DNA from: Sulfopaludibacter sp963815475 | GTDB taxonomy: Bacteria; Acidobacteriota; Terriglobia; Bryobacterales; Bryobacteraceae | NCBI GenBank assembly: GCA_963815475.1 | Contig: CAWFHD010000003.1 | Span: 1,426,001-1,490,000 of the forward strand | Length of the DNA: 64,000 bases | Direction: 5' to 3' | In this document: positions 20,372 to 29,198 of the stretch, in pieces | Position numbering within the stretch: the stretch's first letter is position 1 | How the letters are laid out: the number at the start of each line of letters is the position of its first letter | The notes under the pieces: model-generated | Database searches by the model: none | What the model was told of the DNA's origin: nothing | Seen by the model: only the letters and a program-made list of their open reading frames with translations | Made by a program: the position numbers and the translations under genes

Positions 20372-21364
20372 ATGCCTGACCTGTCGCAACCCAACAATTC
20401 GCTCCCGCCGGACCCAGACGACCATCTCTCACGCTTACTGGTCGATCAAATCGAAGAGCCGTGGTATAAGTCCTTCGTCCGGAACTTCAAGGATTTCGTC
20501 AACCCACCGAAACTGCCGCCTCTTGAGGTGACATCGAAGCCGATCGTGGTGAAAGACATCTGGGGCCTTTACGGACGCCAGAACAAGTCATTCATGATGT
20601 CGACGGGCTTCCAGGTCGCGGTGGTGGTGATTCTGTTTACCGCGCTCTCGAACAAAACCGTTCAGGAGAAGGTGAAGCAAACCGTCTCTCTCGTGCTGCC
20701 GATGGACCCCCTCACTCCGGTAGCGCCGATGAAGAAGGAAGTCATGAAAGGCGGTGGCGGCGGCGGCGATCGCTCTCCGCTGCCTGCCAGCAAAGGCAGA
20801 CTTCCCAAGGCAGCCGTGAGGCAATTTGTTCCGCCGCAGGCAGTCATCAACAATACGAACGCCAAGATGACCATGGAGCCTTCGATTCTGGCTCCGCCCG
20901 ATGTGACCCTGCCACAAGTCAACATGCCGAATTACGGCGATCCGCTGGGCAAAATCGGTCCCCCTTCGAATGGCACTGGTTCGGGCGGCGGTATCGGCTC
21001 TGGTAAGGGCGGCGGCGTCGGTTCGGGTAACGGCGGCGGCGTTGGTCCTGGAGAGGGCGGCGGCATCGGCGGCGGCGTTTATCGCGTCGGCGGCGGCGTT
21101 TCGGCTCCCAGCCTGATCTACAAGAAAGAGCCGGAATACTCGGAAGAGGCGCGCAAAGCCAAGTATCAGGGCACTGTCACTCTGTACGTGGAAGTGGACC
21201 CCTCTGGAAAGGCCATCAACATCCGGGTGCTGCACAGCCTGGGTCTCGGCCTCGACGAGAAAGCCATGGAAGCTGTCCGGCAGTGGAAGTTCAAGCCCGG
21301 TATGAAGGACGGGAAACCCGTCACAGTCGCGGCCTCCATCGAAGTGAACTTCAGGCTGCTATAA
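20372..21364 (+). CDS. TonB-family protein with Gly-rich linker
   Basis: 330 residues. An N-terminal cytoplasmic part (about 1-70), one membrane span (about 72-92, TGFQVAVVVILFTALS), a long low-complexity Gly-rich linker (about 195-245) and a TonB C-terminal domain (PEYSEEARKAKYQGTVTLYVEV, then AVRQWKFKPG). In the TonB family this domain contacts outer-membrane receptors or other partners. No ExbB/ExbD genes adjoin this copy; a complete set lies at 25-27.7 kb on the other strand. The linker is Gly-rich rather than the usual Pro-rich type. A strong terminator follows. Confidence 0.85.
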   Translation: MPDLSQPNNSLPPDPDDHLSRLLVDQIEEPWYKSFVRNFKDFVNPPKLPPLEVTSKPIVVKDIWGLYGRQNKSFMMSTGFQVAVVVILFTALSNKTVQEKVKQTVSLVLPMDPLTPVAPMKKEVMKGGGGGGDRSPLPASKGRLPKAAVRQFVPPQAVINNTNAKMTMEPSILAPPDVTLPQVNMPNYGDPLGKIGPPSNGTGSGGGIGSGKGGGVGSGNGGGVGPGEGGGIGGGVYRVGGGVSAPSLIYKKEPEYSEEARKAKYQGTVTLYVEVDPSGKAINIRVLHSLGLGLDEKAMEAVRQWKFKPGMKDGKPVTVAASIEVNFRLL

Positions 21365-21387
21365 GAAGCGTAGAAGTTAGAATGCGC

Positions 21388-21419
21388 AAAAGGGCCTCCG
21401 GAACTCCGGAGGCCCTTTT
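21388..21419. terminator. Bidirectional rho-independent terminator
   Basis: 14-bp perfect stem AAAAGGGCCTCCGG / CCGGAGGCCCTTTT with loop AACT, with T-runs on both strands. It separates the TonB-like gene from the convergent DUF971/spoT unit. Confidence 0.95.
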
Positions 21420-21434
21420 GCTTTTTCAGGGTGC

Positions 21435-21791
21435 CTAACCTCTTCCAGCCTTCTTGCACTCATCGCACTGGCAGATTGCGCGGAAATGCTCGTAGGAATA
21501 AATCCCCGAGCTGTGTCCGTCGCTCCAGTTGATGCGAATGGCGTAGTTGCCCACCGGTTCCGCTCCCAACATCTTCAGCGCCGGCTTGTACATCTGGAAA
21601 GGATTGCCCGGGTTTGCCGCCGCTTCCGGCTCTCGCGGAGGAGTTCCGTGGGCTCCGGTGCATTGCGCGCAGGGGCACTTGTCGCGCAGGAAGGTCAAAC
21701 CGTACTCGCTGCGATGGCCATCCTTCCAATCGATCTTGATGCCTTTGGATTTGGAAATGGCGATGTGTTCGGGGTCTGTGGAATAAGACAT
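21435..21791 (-). CDS. DUF971 domain protein
   Basis: 118 residues. DUF971 resembles the N-terminal domain of gamma-butyrobetaine hydroxylase and is often found near Fe-S or Mrp-type genes; its role is unsettled. The sequence has the typical IDWKDGHRSEYGLTFLRDKC-like opening and paired cysteines (DKCPCAQCTG, later ICQCDECKK), which could bind metal. It starts 2 bases after the stop codon of the relA/spoT gene on the same strand, so the two are almost certainly co-transcribed. Confidence 0.85.
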   Translation of the reverse strand: MSYSTDPEHIAISKSKGIKIDWKDGHRSEYGLTFLRDKCPCAQCTGAHGTPPREPEAAANPGNPFQMYKPALKMLGAEPVGNYAIRINWSDGHSSGIYSYEHFRAICQCDECKKAGRG

Positions 21792-21793
21792 TT

Positions 21794-24010
21794 TCAGTTA
21801 AAGAGCCGCTCCACGTCGCGCACACCAGAGATGCGCCGCATGGCCGTCACCAGTTTTTCGAGCTGCTTCTTATCTTTGACGTCCACGGTCATTTCCACGA
21901 TTCCGCCGCCCTGGTCGAGCTCGGTCTTGGCTTCCAGGCTGCGGATGTTGGTGTTCTCGTCGGAGAAAATCGACGTGAGCTGATTGAGCATTCCAGGGCG
22001 ATCGTCGGTGTGCACCACGATGCGGACCGGGAAGGCTTCGGCGGTAGCGCCCGCCCATTCCACTTCGATCTTGCGCTCCACATCGTACATCAGGCTCTGC
22101 ACATTGGGGCACATCTTGGAGTGCACGGCGACTCCCTTGCCGCGCGTCACGTAGCCCACGATGGCTTCGCCCTTGATGGGATTGCAGCACTTGGCGCGGT
22201 AGACCAGCAGGTCGTCCATGCCGCGAACCTTGATGACGGCATCGCCATCCACGGGACGGCCGGGGACCGGCGAAACGTACGGGTCGGGGGCGGATCCCGG
22301 AGCGGGCGCGGATGCCTTGCCCTCGGGCTCTTCCTTTACCTGTCCCGGCGCGAGTTTGCTCAGCACCTGGCGCGCGGAGAACTTTCCGTATCCAAGCCCG
22401 GCGTACAGGTCTTCCATCTTGCCGTAACCGTACTCGGAAGCCACGCGCTCCATGTCGGCCTTGGTCACCTTGCTCATCATCACGCCCAGCCGGCGCGCTT
22501 CTTTCTCGAGATATTTCTCGCCGATCTCGATGGCCTTGATGCGCTCGCTGGCGTTGATGACGTGCTTGATCTTGTTGCGCGCGCGCGTAGTCTTGACGAA
22601 TGCCAGCCAGTCCTTGCTAGGCTGATGACCGGGCTGCGTCATGATCTCGACAATGTCGCCATTGCGCAGCGCCGAGCGCAGCGGCACGATCCGGCCGTTC
22701 ACCTTGGACCCGACGCAGGTGTTGCCCACATCCGAATGGATGGCGTACGCGAAATCGATGGGCGTGGCATCGCGCGGCAGCACGATCACCTTGCCACGCG
22801 GAGTGAAGGTGTAAGCCTCTTCGGGGTACAGGTCCACCTTGAGAGTGGACATGAACTCGCCCGGATCCTGCACGTCGCGCTGCCACTCCACCAGATGGCG
22901 CAGCCATACGATGCGCTGGTCGTCGGCCGCCGGGCCCTTGCGCCCTTCCTTGTATTTCCAGTGCGCCGCGATTCCCTCTTCGGCGATGCGATGCATCTCC
23001 TCGGTGCGGATCTGGACTTCGAAAGTCTGGCCGTGCGGACCCACCACCGAGGTGTGCAGCGATTGATAGAGATTGGGGCGCGGGATGGCGATGAAGTCCT
23101 TGATGCGGCCGGGAATGGGACGCCACTTGTTGTGGATCACGCCGAGGGCGGCGTAGCAGTTCTTCACGGAATCGGTGATGATGCGCAGCGCCATCAGGTC
23201 GTAGACCTGGTCGACGGTGATCTTCTGGCGGCGCAGCTTCTGGAAGACCGAGTAGGGGCGCTTGAGGCGGCCATCGATGCGCGCGGGAATGCCTTCGCGG
23301 CGCAATTCGGCTTCCACGGTCTGGCGAATCTCGGTGAGGAACTCTTCGTTGGAATGGCGGCGCGATTCGATCTCGACCACGATCTCTTTATAAGCGTCGG
23401 GCTCGAGATGTTGGAAGGCCAGATCTTCGAGTTCGCCGCGGATTTTGCCCATGCCGAGGCGGTGGGCAATGGGGGCGTAGATTTCGATGGTTTCGCGCGC
23501 GATGCGCTCGCGGCGCTCCGGGCTCAGGTAACCGAGGGTCCGCATGTTGTGCATGCGGTCGGCCAGCTTCACCATGATGACGCGGATGTCCTCCACCATG
23601 GCGAGCAGCATCTTGCGGAAGCTCTCAGCCTGGCGCTCCTCGGCGGAGAAGAAATCCAGCTTGGTGAGCTTGGTGACGCCATCCACGCAGCGAGCCACCT
23701 CTTCGCCGAACTCCTTGCGAACCTGCTCGACGGTGACGCTGGTGTCCTCTACTACGTCATGCAGGAGGCCGGTCTGCATCGCGACCGGGTCCATCCGCAT
23801 ATCGGCGAGGATGTGGGCGACCATGACGGGATGCACCATGTAGGGCTCGCCCGAATCGCGCGTCTGCCCCTCGTGATACTTGCTGGCAAACTGGAAAGCC
23901 TTCTGTAGAGCGGTCAGGTCGTCCTTCGGACGATACTCGCGAATCTTCGTTTCCAACTCACGATACAACTGTTGGACAGGATCGACCGGAAAGGCTGGCT
24001 CTGCGGACAC
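21794..24010 (-). CDS. Bifunctional (p)ppGpp synthetase/hydrolase (RelA/SpoT type)
   Basis: About 738 residues from GTG at 24010. Makes and breaks the alarmone (p)ppGpp in the stringent response. Order: HD hydrolase domain (HDVVEDT, KLADRMHNMRTLGY), synthetase domain (RIDGRLKRPYSVFQKL, YQSLHTSVVGPHG), TGS domain (VDLYPEEAYTFTPRGKV), helical and zinc-finger regions (AKCCNPIKGEAIVGYVTRG) and a C-terminal ACT domain (DDRPGMLNQLTSIFSDE). The HD motifs look intact, so hydrolase activity is expected. The frame stays open to 24163, but that stretch is intergenic hairpin repeat, so the GTG is preferred; its ribosome binding site is weak. Downstream it couples to the DUF971 gene. Confidence 0.93.
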   Translation of the reverse strand: MSAEPAFPVDPVQQLYRELETKIREYRPKDDLTALQKAFQFASKYHEGQTRDSGEPYMVHPVMVAHILADMRMDPVAMQTGLLHDVVEDTSVTVEQVRKEFGEEVARCVDGVTKLTKLDFFSAEERQAESFRKMLLAMVEDIRVIMVKLADRMHNMRTLGYLSPERRERIARETIEIYAPIAHRLGMGKIRGELEDLAFQHLEPDAYKEIVVEIESRRHSNEEFLTEIRQTVEAELRREGIPARIDGRLKRPYSVFQKLRRQKITVDQVYDLMALRIITDSVKNCYAALGVIHNKWRPIPGRIKDFIAIPRPNLYQSLHTSVVGPHGQTFEVQIRTEEMHRIAEEGIAAHWKYKEGRKGPAADDQRIVWLRHLVEWQRDVQDPGEFMSTLKVDLYPEEAYTFTPRGKVIVLPRDATPIDFAYAIHSDVGNTCVGSKVNGRIVPLRSALRNGDIVEIMTQPGHQPSKDWLAFVKTTRARNKIKHVINASERIKAIEIGEKYLEKEARRLGVMMSKVTKADMERVASEYGYGKMEDLYAGLGYGKFSARQVLSKLAPGQVKEEPEGKASAPAPGSAPDPYVSPVPGRPVDGDAVIKVRGMDDLLVYRAKCCNPIKGEAIVGYVTRGKGVAVHSKMCPNVQSLMYDVERKIEVEWAGATAEAFPVRIVVHTDDRPGMLNQLTSIFSDENTNIRSLEAKTELDQGGGIVEMTVDVKDKKQLEKLVTAMRRISGVRDVERLFN

Positions 24011-24071
24011 GCTAAGACCATTCTGGCACAAAGAGCGAACGCGGCGTAGCTCGTGGCGCGGACTCGTAGTT

Positions 24072-24158
24072 GGCAGCGCCGGCACTCGTGCCGGTGCCCT
24101 GACTCGATCAAGCATGGCGCCCCGAAGAGTCGGGGCGCGGCAGACTAGGAGTCTGCGC
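24072..24158. repeat. Cluster of three hairpins upstream of relA/spoT
   Basis: Three successive palindromes: GGCA-CCGGCAC type (24072-24098), GCGCCCCGA / TCGGGGCGC (about 24117-24138) and GCAGACT / AGTCTGC (about 24140-24156). They resemble the palindromes at 47064 and 59055 in style. They lie in the leader of the relA/spoT transcript. Confidence 0.65.
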
Positions 24159-24170
24159 CACAAAAAGAAA

Positions 24171-24207
24171 AAACCGGAGGCTGGTCAAACGACCGAGCCC
24201 CCGGTTT
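24171..24207 (-). terminator. Rho-independent terminator of the tgt-secDF-tonB-exb series
   Basis: Imperfect stem AAACCGG-A-GGCT-GGTC / GACC-G-AGCC-CCGGTTT with loop AAAC. On the minus strand it is followed by a T-rich run. It lies 20 bases beyond the TPR lipoprotein stop codon, marking the end of that transcription unit. Confidence 0.8.
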
Positions 24208-24227
24208 AATTTCGACTTCGGTTTTAC

Positions 24228-25043
24228 CTACTTCGAAGGTTCCGCTACGATTCCGCCTTGCTGTGCCGACTTTTCCTTCTTCTCGGCCTTGATCTTCTTG
24301 GTTGCAAGAGCCTTGGCAACCCAATCGTCAGCTACCTTGATCTGCGAAGCGTAGTCTTCCTTGGAGTCGGAGAGATCGGCGCGTTCGCGAACCAGCAGGT
24401 TCTCGTAAGCCATGGCATCGTCGTACTCGGGGTCGATCTGCAGGCACATGTCGAGCGCCTTGAGACCGCCATCGATCACCGGACCCCACTTGGCCTTCAG
24501 CTCTTCCTTCACCTTCTTGTCTTTGATGGGACCGGGGTCTTCCTGCTTCATGCCCAGGTTGGCGCGGGCGGTTCCATAGGCGGGATACCAGCGCGACCAG
24601 GCGATAAAACCGAGACTGTAATAAGCGTCTTTGTTCTTGGGATCGACTGCGATCAACTTCTGGTACCACTGCTCCGCTTCGTCCCACTTCTTCTGGTTGA
24701 GATAGAGGGAAGCGATGGAAGCGAGCGCCGTGGTGTTGGTGGATTGCTGTTCCAACACTTTCATGAACTGATCGTGGGCGGCATCAGCCATGTTCTTATT
24801 CTCGGGCGACTCCGCGCCCGGAATGTACTGCTGCATGTAAGCCGTGGCCAGATACAGGCGCGCCGTGGGGAAGTTCGGGTCCAGGTCCACAGCGGTTTTG
24901 AAGTGCTCGACGGCCTCGGGGTATTGAGCGTTCTTAAACGCGGCCACGCCCTTGTTGAGCTGATCGCGCGCGCGTAACTGCGTGCAGCTAGTGCCCAGAA
25001 TCGCCAGTGCGGCAACGGCCAGAATCAAGAATAGTTTGCGCAT
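24228..25043 (-). CDS. TPR lipoprotein
   Basis: 271 residues. A lipoprotein signal (MRKLFLILAVAALAILGTSC, lipobox LGTSC) predicts attachment to a membrane in the periplasm. Several tetratricopeptide repeats follow (QLNKGVAAFKNAQYPEAVEHF, YYSLGFIAWSRWYPAYG). A basic, Lys-rich tail ends it. It is the last gene of the series with exbD 15 bases upstream, so it probably assists the TonB/ExbBD machinery or an envelope complex. No catalytic motif. Confidence 0.85.
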   Translation of the reverse strand: MRKLFLILAVAALAILGTSCTQLRARDQLNKGVAAFKNAQYPEAVEHFKTAVDLDPNFPTARLYLATAYMQQYIPGAESPENKNMADAAHDQFMKVLEQQSTNTTALASIASLYLNQKKWDEAEQWYQKLIAVDPKNKDAYYSLGFIAWSRWYPAYGTARANLGMKQEDPGPIKDKKVKEELKAKWGPVIDGGLKALDMCLQIDPEYDDAMAYENLLVRERADLSDSKEDYASQIKVADDWVAKALATKKIKAEKKEKSAQQGGIVAEPSK

Positions 25044-25058
25044 GGGTTCTTCCGGCTC

Positions 25059-25484
25059 CTATTGTTCACCCAGATCTTTGAATGGCATGAGGCCCACCTT
25101 GTCGATGCCGGCCCCGTGCGCAATGTCGATGACCTTGGCCACCCAGCTATATTCCAAAGAAGGGTCGCCCTTGATGAAGACCACGCGTTCCGCGCGCGTC
25201 TTGAAAATCTCTTCCAAACGTCCGCCGAGCTTATCGTAGTCGCTGGGCTCCTGATTGATCAGGATGGAGTGATTCCCATCCACGGTCACGACCACGGTGC
25301 GCGTGTCCGCCTGACTGGGCGGGGTGCCCGGCGGAGGCGGCTGCGGTACGATCGCCTCCAGCCCTTTCGGCGTCAGAGGCGTGATCACCATAAAGATGAT
25401 GATGAGCACGAGCAGCACGTCGATCATGGGCGTCATGTTGATGTCTGACTTAACACCACCACCGCCGCCAACTGACATTGACAT
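25059..25484 (-). CDS. exbD: ExbD/TolR-family biopolymer transport protein, copy 2
   Basis: 141 residues. With ExbB it forms the proton-driven motor that energises TonB. One membrane span near residues 20-40 includes the functional Asp in INMTPMIDVLLVLIIIFMV; the rest is periplasmic. The start at 25484 is chosen because AAGGAG lies just upstream; the frame is open to 25601, overlapping the first exbD. Two exbD genes in a row are common in acidobacteria and may form a heterodimer. Confidence 0.93.
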   Translation of the reverse strand: MSMSVGGGGGVKSDINMTPMIDVLLVLIIIFMVITPLTPKGLEAIVPQPPPPGTPPSQADTRTVVVTVDGNHSILINQEPSDYDKLGGRLEEIFKTRAERVVFIKGDPSLEYSWVAKVIDIAHGAGIDKVGLMPFKDLGEQ

Positions 25485-25515
25485 ATGATTGCTCCTTAAA
25501 AAAAATCCTTCGGTC

Positions 25516-25971
25516 TTACTGTCCAGCCGGGGCAGCGGCCGAGCTCTCGGATTTGCCCTTGTCCTGCAGTTGCTCGGTGAGGAGACCGACCTGGTCGACA
25601 CCGGCGGCTTGCAGATTGGCGACTACTTCCATCACTACTTCGTACTTGGCGCGCTGATCGCCTTTCAGGAAGACCATCTTGTCGAGCCGGGAAGAAATCA
25701 GATCCTTGACCTTCGGGGCCAAGTCCGCCGGCGGGACCTGCGTGGTGCCGAGGAAGGTCTTGCCGTCGCGGGAGACCGCGATCAACACGGCATCGCTCTT
25801 GTCGGCTGCCTGCATCGCGATCGGATTGCGCGTCTTGACCATGTCGACGCTGACGCCCTTCGACAACATGGGCGTGATGACCATGAAGATGATGAGCAGG
25901 ACGAGCATCACATCCACCATGGGGGTGACGTTGATGTCTGCTATGGCTCCGGGCGCTGTACCTTTTTTCAT
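25516..25971 (-). CDS. exbD: ExbD/TolR-family biopolymer transport protein, copy 1
   Basis: 151 residues. Membrane span with the conserved Asp in INVTPMVDVMLVLLIIFMV, then a periplasmic domain. It ends in a Ser/Ala-rich tail. It lies 31 bases upstream of the second exbD and 109 bases downstream of exbB on the same strand. Confidence 0.93.
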   Translation of the reverse strand: MKKGTAPGAIADINVTPMVDVMLVLLIIFMVITPMLSKGVSVDMVKTRNPIAMQAADKSDAVLIAVSRDGKTFLGTTQVPPADLAPKVKDLISSRLDKMVFLKGDQRAKYEVVMEVVANLQAAGVDQVGLLTEQLQDKGKSESSAAAPAGQ

Positions 25972-26080
25972 TTTGCTCTCCCTGGACTCTGTGCAGGAGG
26001 GGGACCCGTTTTCGCGGGTCCCCGATGTTTCAACTCGACAGAGTCTCGGTCAAATACACAAGCCTTGCGGCCTGTGCTAA

Positions 26081-26818
26081 CTACTTACGGGCGCCTGCGC
26101 CGCGCTGCGACCGCTTCAGGAAGTAGTCGATCAGCTCGGAGCTGGAATTTCCCATCTCCACGTCGAAGGCTTCAATCTTGCCCGTGAAGAAGTTGAACAT
26201 CCACACCGCCGGAATAGCCACGAACAGTCCGATAGCGGTGGTCACAAGGGCTTCCGAAATACCGCCCGCGACCGCGCCCAGACCGGTGGATTTCTCGGTC
26301 GAAATTCCCTTGAACGCGTTGATGATGCCGGCGACCGTTCCGAACAGTCCCACGAAGGGGGCCGTGGAACCGATGGTTGCCAGACCGCTAACGCCGCGTT
26401 TCAGTTCGGCGTGAACAATGGCTTCGGCGCGTTCGAGCGCGCGCTTGGAAGCTTCGATCTCTTCGCCCGGAATCTCCGAGCTGATCTGATGCGCCTGGAA
26501 TTCCTGCAGGCCGGCCACCACAACCTTAGCGAGGTGGCTCTTCTTGTAGCGATCTGCAATCTTCACGGCTTCATCGAGTTTGCCTTCGCGCAGCGCGCCG
26601 GCGACCGCCGGAGCAAATTGCCGCGACTGCTTGCGAGCGGCGTTATAGGCCATAACGCGGTCGATCATCACGCCGATAGAATAGGCGGACATGATGAAGA
26701 GGCCGATTACGACCGCTTTGGCGAGAGGACCCATTTGAGTCCAGAGGTGCACCGGGTCCCAGCCGACAGAGTCGTTCTGGAGCAAATAAAGCGACCATAC
26801 ATGCAATTGCACGAGCAT
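26081..26818 (-). CDS. exbB: ExbB/TolQ-family proton channel protein
   Basis: 245 residues. Forms the pentameric stator of the TonB motor. Three membrane spans are visible: about 30-50 (LAKAVVIGLFIMSAYSIGVM), about 145-170 (LATIGSTAPFVGLFGTVAGI) and about 185-210. The middle span carries the family pattern STAPFVGLFGTV-G. It sits between tonB and the exbD pair, completing an energy-transducing set. Confidence 0.93.
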   Translation of the reverse strand: MLVQLHVWSLYLLQNDSVGWDPVHLWTQMGPLAKAVVIGLFIMSAYSIGVMIDRVMAYNAARKQSRQFAPAVAGALREGKLDEAVKIADRYKKSHLAKVVVAGLQEFQAHQISSEIPGEEIEASKRALERAEAIVHAELKRGVSGLATIGSTAPFVGLFGTVAGIINAFKGISTEKSTGLGAVAGGISEALVTTAIGLFVAIPAVWMFNFFTGKIEAFDVEMGNSSSELIDYFLKRSQRGAGARK

Positions 26819-26889
26819 TCTAGTTATCTCTCCTGCGAGTTGAAATTTAGTTTACTTAATACCGACGTCCGCTACCGTCCGCCGGGTTA

Positions 26890-27657
26890 CTACTGGCTTA
26901 ACGTAAAGTTCACGTCGATCGTTGTCGCGACCTCAACCGGCTCTCCATTCAGCAGAGTCGGTTTGTAGATCCAATTCTTCACGGCATCGAGCGCCGCCTG
27001 GATCAGCAGCGGATGGCCCTTCGCCACCGAAAGGTTGGCGATGTGGCCGTCTTTGCCGATGACCGCGTTTAGCGTGACCGTACCCGAAATGCGCGCCTGC
27101 TTGGCGAGCGGAGGATAAATCGGATGCGGCTGGCTGACCAACATAGCCTGTTGAACATTGCCGCCCACGCGGATACGCTGCGGGGTGACAGGCTTCTCTT
27201 CCACCTTCTTGGGCGGAGGCGGAGGCGGAGGAGCGGCCGAAGGCACCGATCCGATAATGCCGCCGAGCACGCCGCCCGGAGTTCCACCCGCTACGCCGCC
27301 GGGCACGCCGCCCACTACGCCGGCAACGCCGGAGGAGGGTGGCGGCAACTCTTCTTCCTTAATCTGGGCGATGTCTTTGGGGATGGCTTTCGGCGTCATC
27401 AATTTGCCGGCATCGAACTGACGAGGGATGACCTTAACAGGCTTCACAATCGCAGCCGGAGCAGGCGGGGGAGGAGGAGGAGGAGGAGGAGGAGGCGCTA
27501 CCAACATGCTTGTTAACTGGGCAGTTGGCAGCACGTCGAAATACCACATCGGGAGAATCACCGCGACACCGATCAACAGCAACTGTGCCAAGGTCGAAAT
27601 AATGACCGTCGAAAGGGTGTTGGTTTTTCCGGTCGCTACGAATGTCTGCTCAAACAT
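26890..27657 (-). CDS. tonB: TonB energy transducer
   Basis: 255 residues. Membrane anchor near 17-40 (VIISTLAQLLLIGVAVILPM), a proline-rich periplasmic spacer with an 11-residue Pro run encoded by a GGA/GAG-type triplet repeat (about 27466-27495), a Gly/Val-rich segment and a C-terminal TonB domain (PIYPPLAKQARISGTVTLNAVI, NWIYKPTLLNGEPVEV). It carries the motor energy of ExbBD to outer-membrane receptors. No receptor gene is in the window. Confidence 0.92.
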   Translation of the reverse strand: MFEQTFVATGKTNTLSTVIISTLAQLLLIGVAVILPMWYFDVLPTAQLTSMLVAPPPPPPPPPPPAPAAIVKPVKVIPRQFDAGKLMTPKAIPKDIAQIKEEELPPPSSGVAGVVGGVPGGVAGGTPGGVLGGIIGSVPSAAPPPPPPPKKVEEKPVTPQRIRVGGNVQQAMLVSQPHPIYPPLAKQARISGTVTLNAVIGKDGHIANLSVAKGHPLLIQAALDAVKNWIYKPTLLNGEPVEVATTIDVNFTLSQ

Positions 27658-27870
27658 ATGCTTCCTTTCCCTTTTGACACCGGAGAGCGTGAAAAAGCTC
27701 CCGCGGCGTATCCCTACAAATCTTTCACTGCAAACTCACACTCCCGGCATGGCAAACTGCCGCCACACGGCGCCGCCTGGATCGACCGGAGCGGCCGCCC
27801 TGCGCGCCTTGGGGATGCCCCAGGCGCTGTGAAGTCCTTCGCGCGTTGTTGAGCCGCTGCCATCCAAGTC

Positions 27871-29100
27871 CTACTTCACTGCCTTCGCCGGGCTCTTGCG
27901 GGGCGAATCCACACGCGCGGTAGTCGTCGGCGCGGCCGGCGTCCTGCTGCCGCTGCGACGCGCATCCGCGTAATTGTGCCAGAACAGAACGATCGGGCTG
28001 GCGATGAATACCGACGAATACGTTCCTACGATAATTCCGCAAACCAGCGCGAAGGAGAAGCCGTGCAGCACCGGGCCGCCAAAAAGGAACAAAGCGATTA
28101 CGGTGAGGAAGGTCAACCCCGAAGTCATCACCGTTCGGCTCAGCGTCTGGTTCACCGCCCGATTCATGACCTGTTCGAGAGGTTCGCGCCTCGATATCTT
28201 CAAATTCTCGCGGATACGATCGAAGATGACGATCGTGTCGTTCATCGAGTATCCGACGAGGGTCAACAGCGCCGCGATTACCGTCATCGAAATCTGCTCG
28301 TGGAAAATCGAGAAGAGTCCGATGGTTATCAGCGTATCGTGGAAGCACGCAATCACCGCGCCCAATCCGTAGATCCACTCAAAGCGGAAAGCAATGTACG
28401 CGAGCATACCCGCCAGCGCGTACAGCGTGGCCAGCACGGCCTTGGTGCGTAGTTCGGCGCCCACCTTTGGCCCCACCATTTCCACTTTGATGACGTGGTA
28501 CGGGGACAGGTAAAACTCCTGTTGAAGAGCGTTCATAATACCAGGATTTATTCCCGGCACGGAAGACAATTGATTAAAATCCGTGATCAATCCCGAGTAG
28601 TTCGAGTTCACGTACGCGCGAATATCATGCGCCAGCTTTTGCAACTGCGGCTGGCTGATGGGAACACCGGCCGCGGCCAAGGGCCCTTGCAGGCGCTGCG
28701 CCAGCGCGTCCTCACCGGTATTGTTGAAATCGAGCTTGCCACTTCCCGGTTGACCGAACGTGGTGGCCAGAATGGTTTCCATCTGCTGACGGTTCACATT
28801 CAACTGGCGCTCTTCTTTGAGCTCGGTGCCGATGGCCACTTCGTTCTGCGCGCTGCCACCCTTGAAGTCCTGCACGCTCACATCACCCAAGTGAGACATG
28901 GCGGAGCGAATCTTCTCCAAAGGCGGCGCGCCCGCGAACTTTACGGTCATCAGGGCTCCGCCCTTGAAATCGATACCGTAGTCCAGTCCACCCTTGATTG
29001 CGATACTCGCAAACCCGGCTACCGTCAAAACCAGCGAGGCAATGATGAAAGGCCACTTCTTGCCTAGAAAATCGTAGTTCGTGCTCTTGAATAATTCCAT
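27871..29100 (-). CDS. secF: Protein translocase subunit SecF
   Basis: 409 residues, longer than the usual 300 because of an extended periplasmic part (about 80-190). With SecD it uses the proton gradient to help pull proteins through SecYEG. The signature GLDYGIDFKGGALMTVKF follows the first span, and the RND-type membrane half contains GYSMNDTIVIFDRIRENL and LFLFGGPVLHGFSFALVCG. A basic, Ser/Pro-rich tail ends it. It lies 98 bases downstream of secD. Confidence 0.95.
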   Translation of the reverse strand: MELFKSTNYDFLGKKWPFIIASLVLTVAGFASIAIKGGLDYGIDFKGGALMTVKFAGAPPLEKIRSAMSHLGDVSVQDFKGGSAQNEVAIGTELKEERQLNVNRQQMETILATTFGQPGSGKLDFNNTGEDALAQRLQGPLAAAGVPISQPQLQKLAHDIRAYVNSNYSGLITDFNQLSSVPGINPGIMNALQQEFYLSPYHVIKVEMVGPKVGAELRTKAVLATLYALAGMLAYIAFRFEWIYGLGAVIACFHDTLITIGLFSIFHEQISMTVIAALLTLVGYSMNDTIVIFDRIRENLKISRREPLEQVMNRAVNQTLSRTVMTSGLTFLTVIALFLFGGPVLHGFSFALVCGIIVGTYSSVFIASPIVLFWHNYADARRSGSRTPAAPTTTARVDSPRKSPAKAVK

Positions 29101-29198
29101 CTAACGTTGCCGTGCCGGTGTATGCCTCTTATCGGTTTGACACCGGCCCTTTTCTGTTTGTTCCCAATCACGCAAAAAGCTTTGAGGCTCTTTAGCGT

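Noticed and set aside
22010..23908. 632-codon plus-strand open frame opposite relA/spoT
   Set aside because: It is antisense to a strongly conserved gene, His/Leu/Ala/Val-rich as expected from GC-rich shadow frames, with no domain motifs.
27466..27495. Phase-variable triplet repeat in tonB
   Set aside because: The repeat unit is three bases and stays in frame, so it can only change the length of the Pro run, not switch the gene.
27714..27863. 49-codon minus-strand frame between secF and tonB
   Set aside because: It has a plausible AGGA upstream but no recognisable family and atypical composition; too weak to call.
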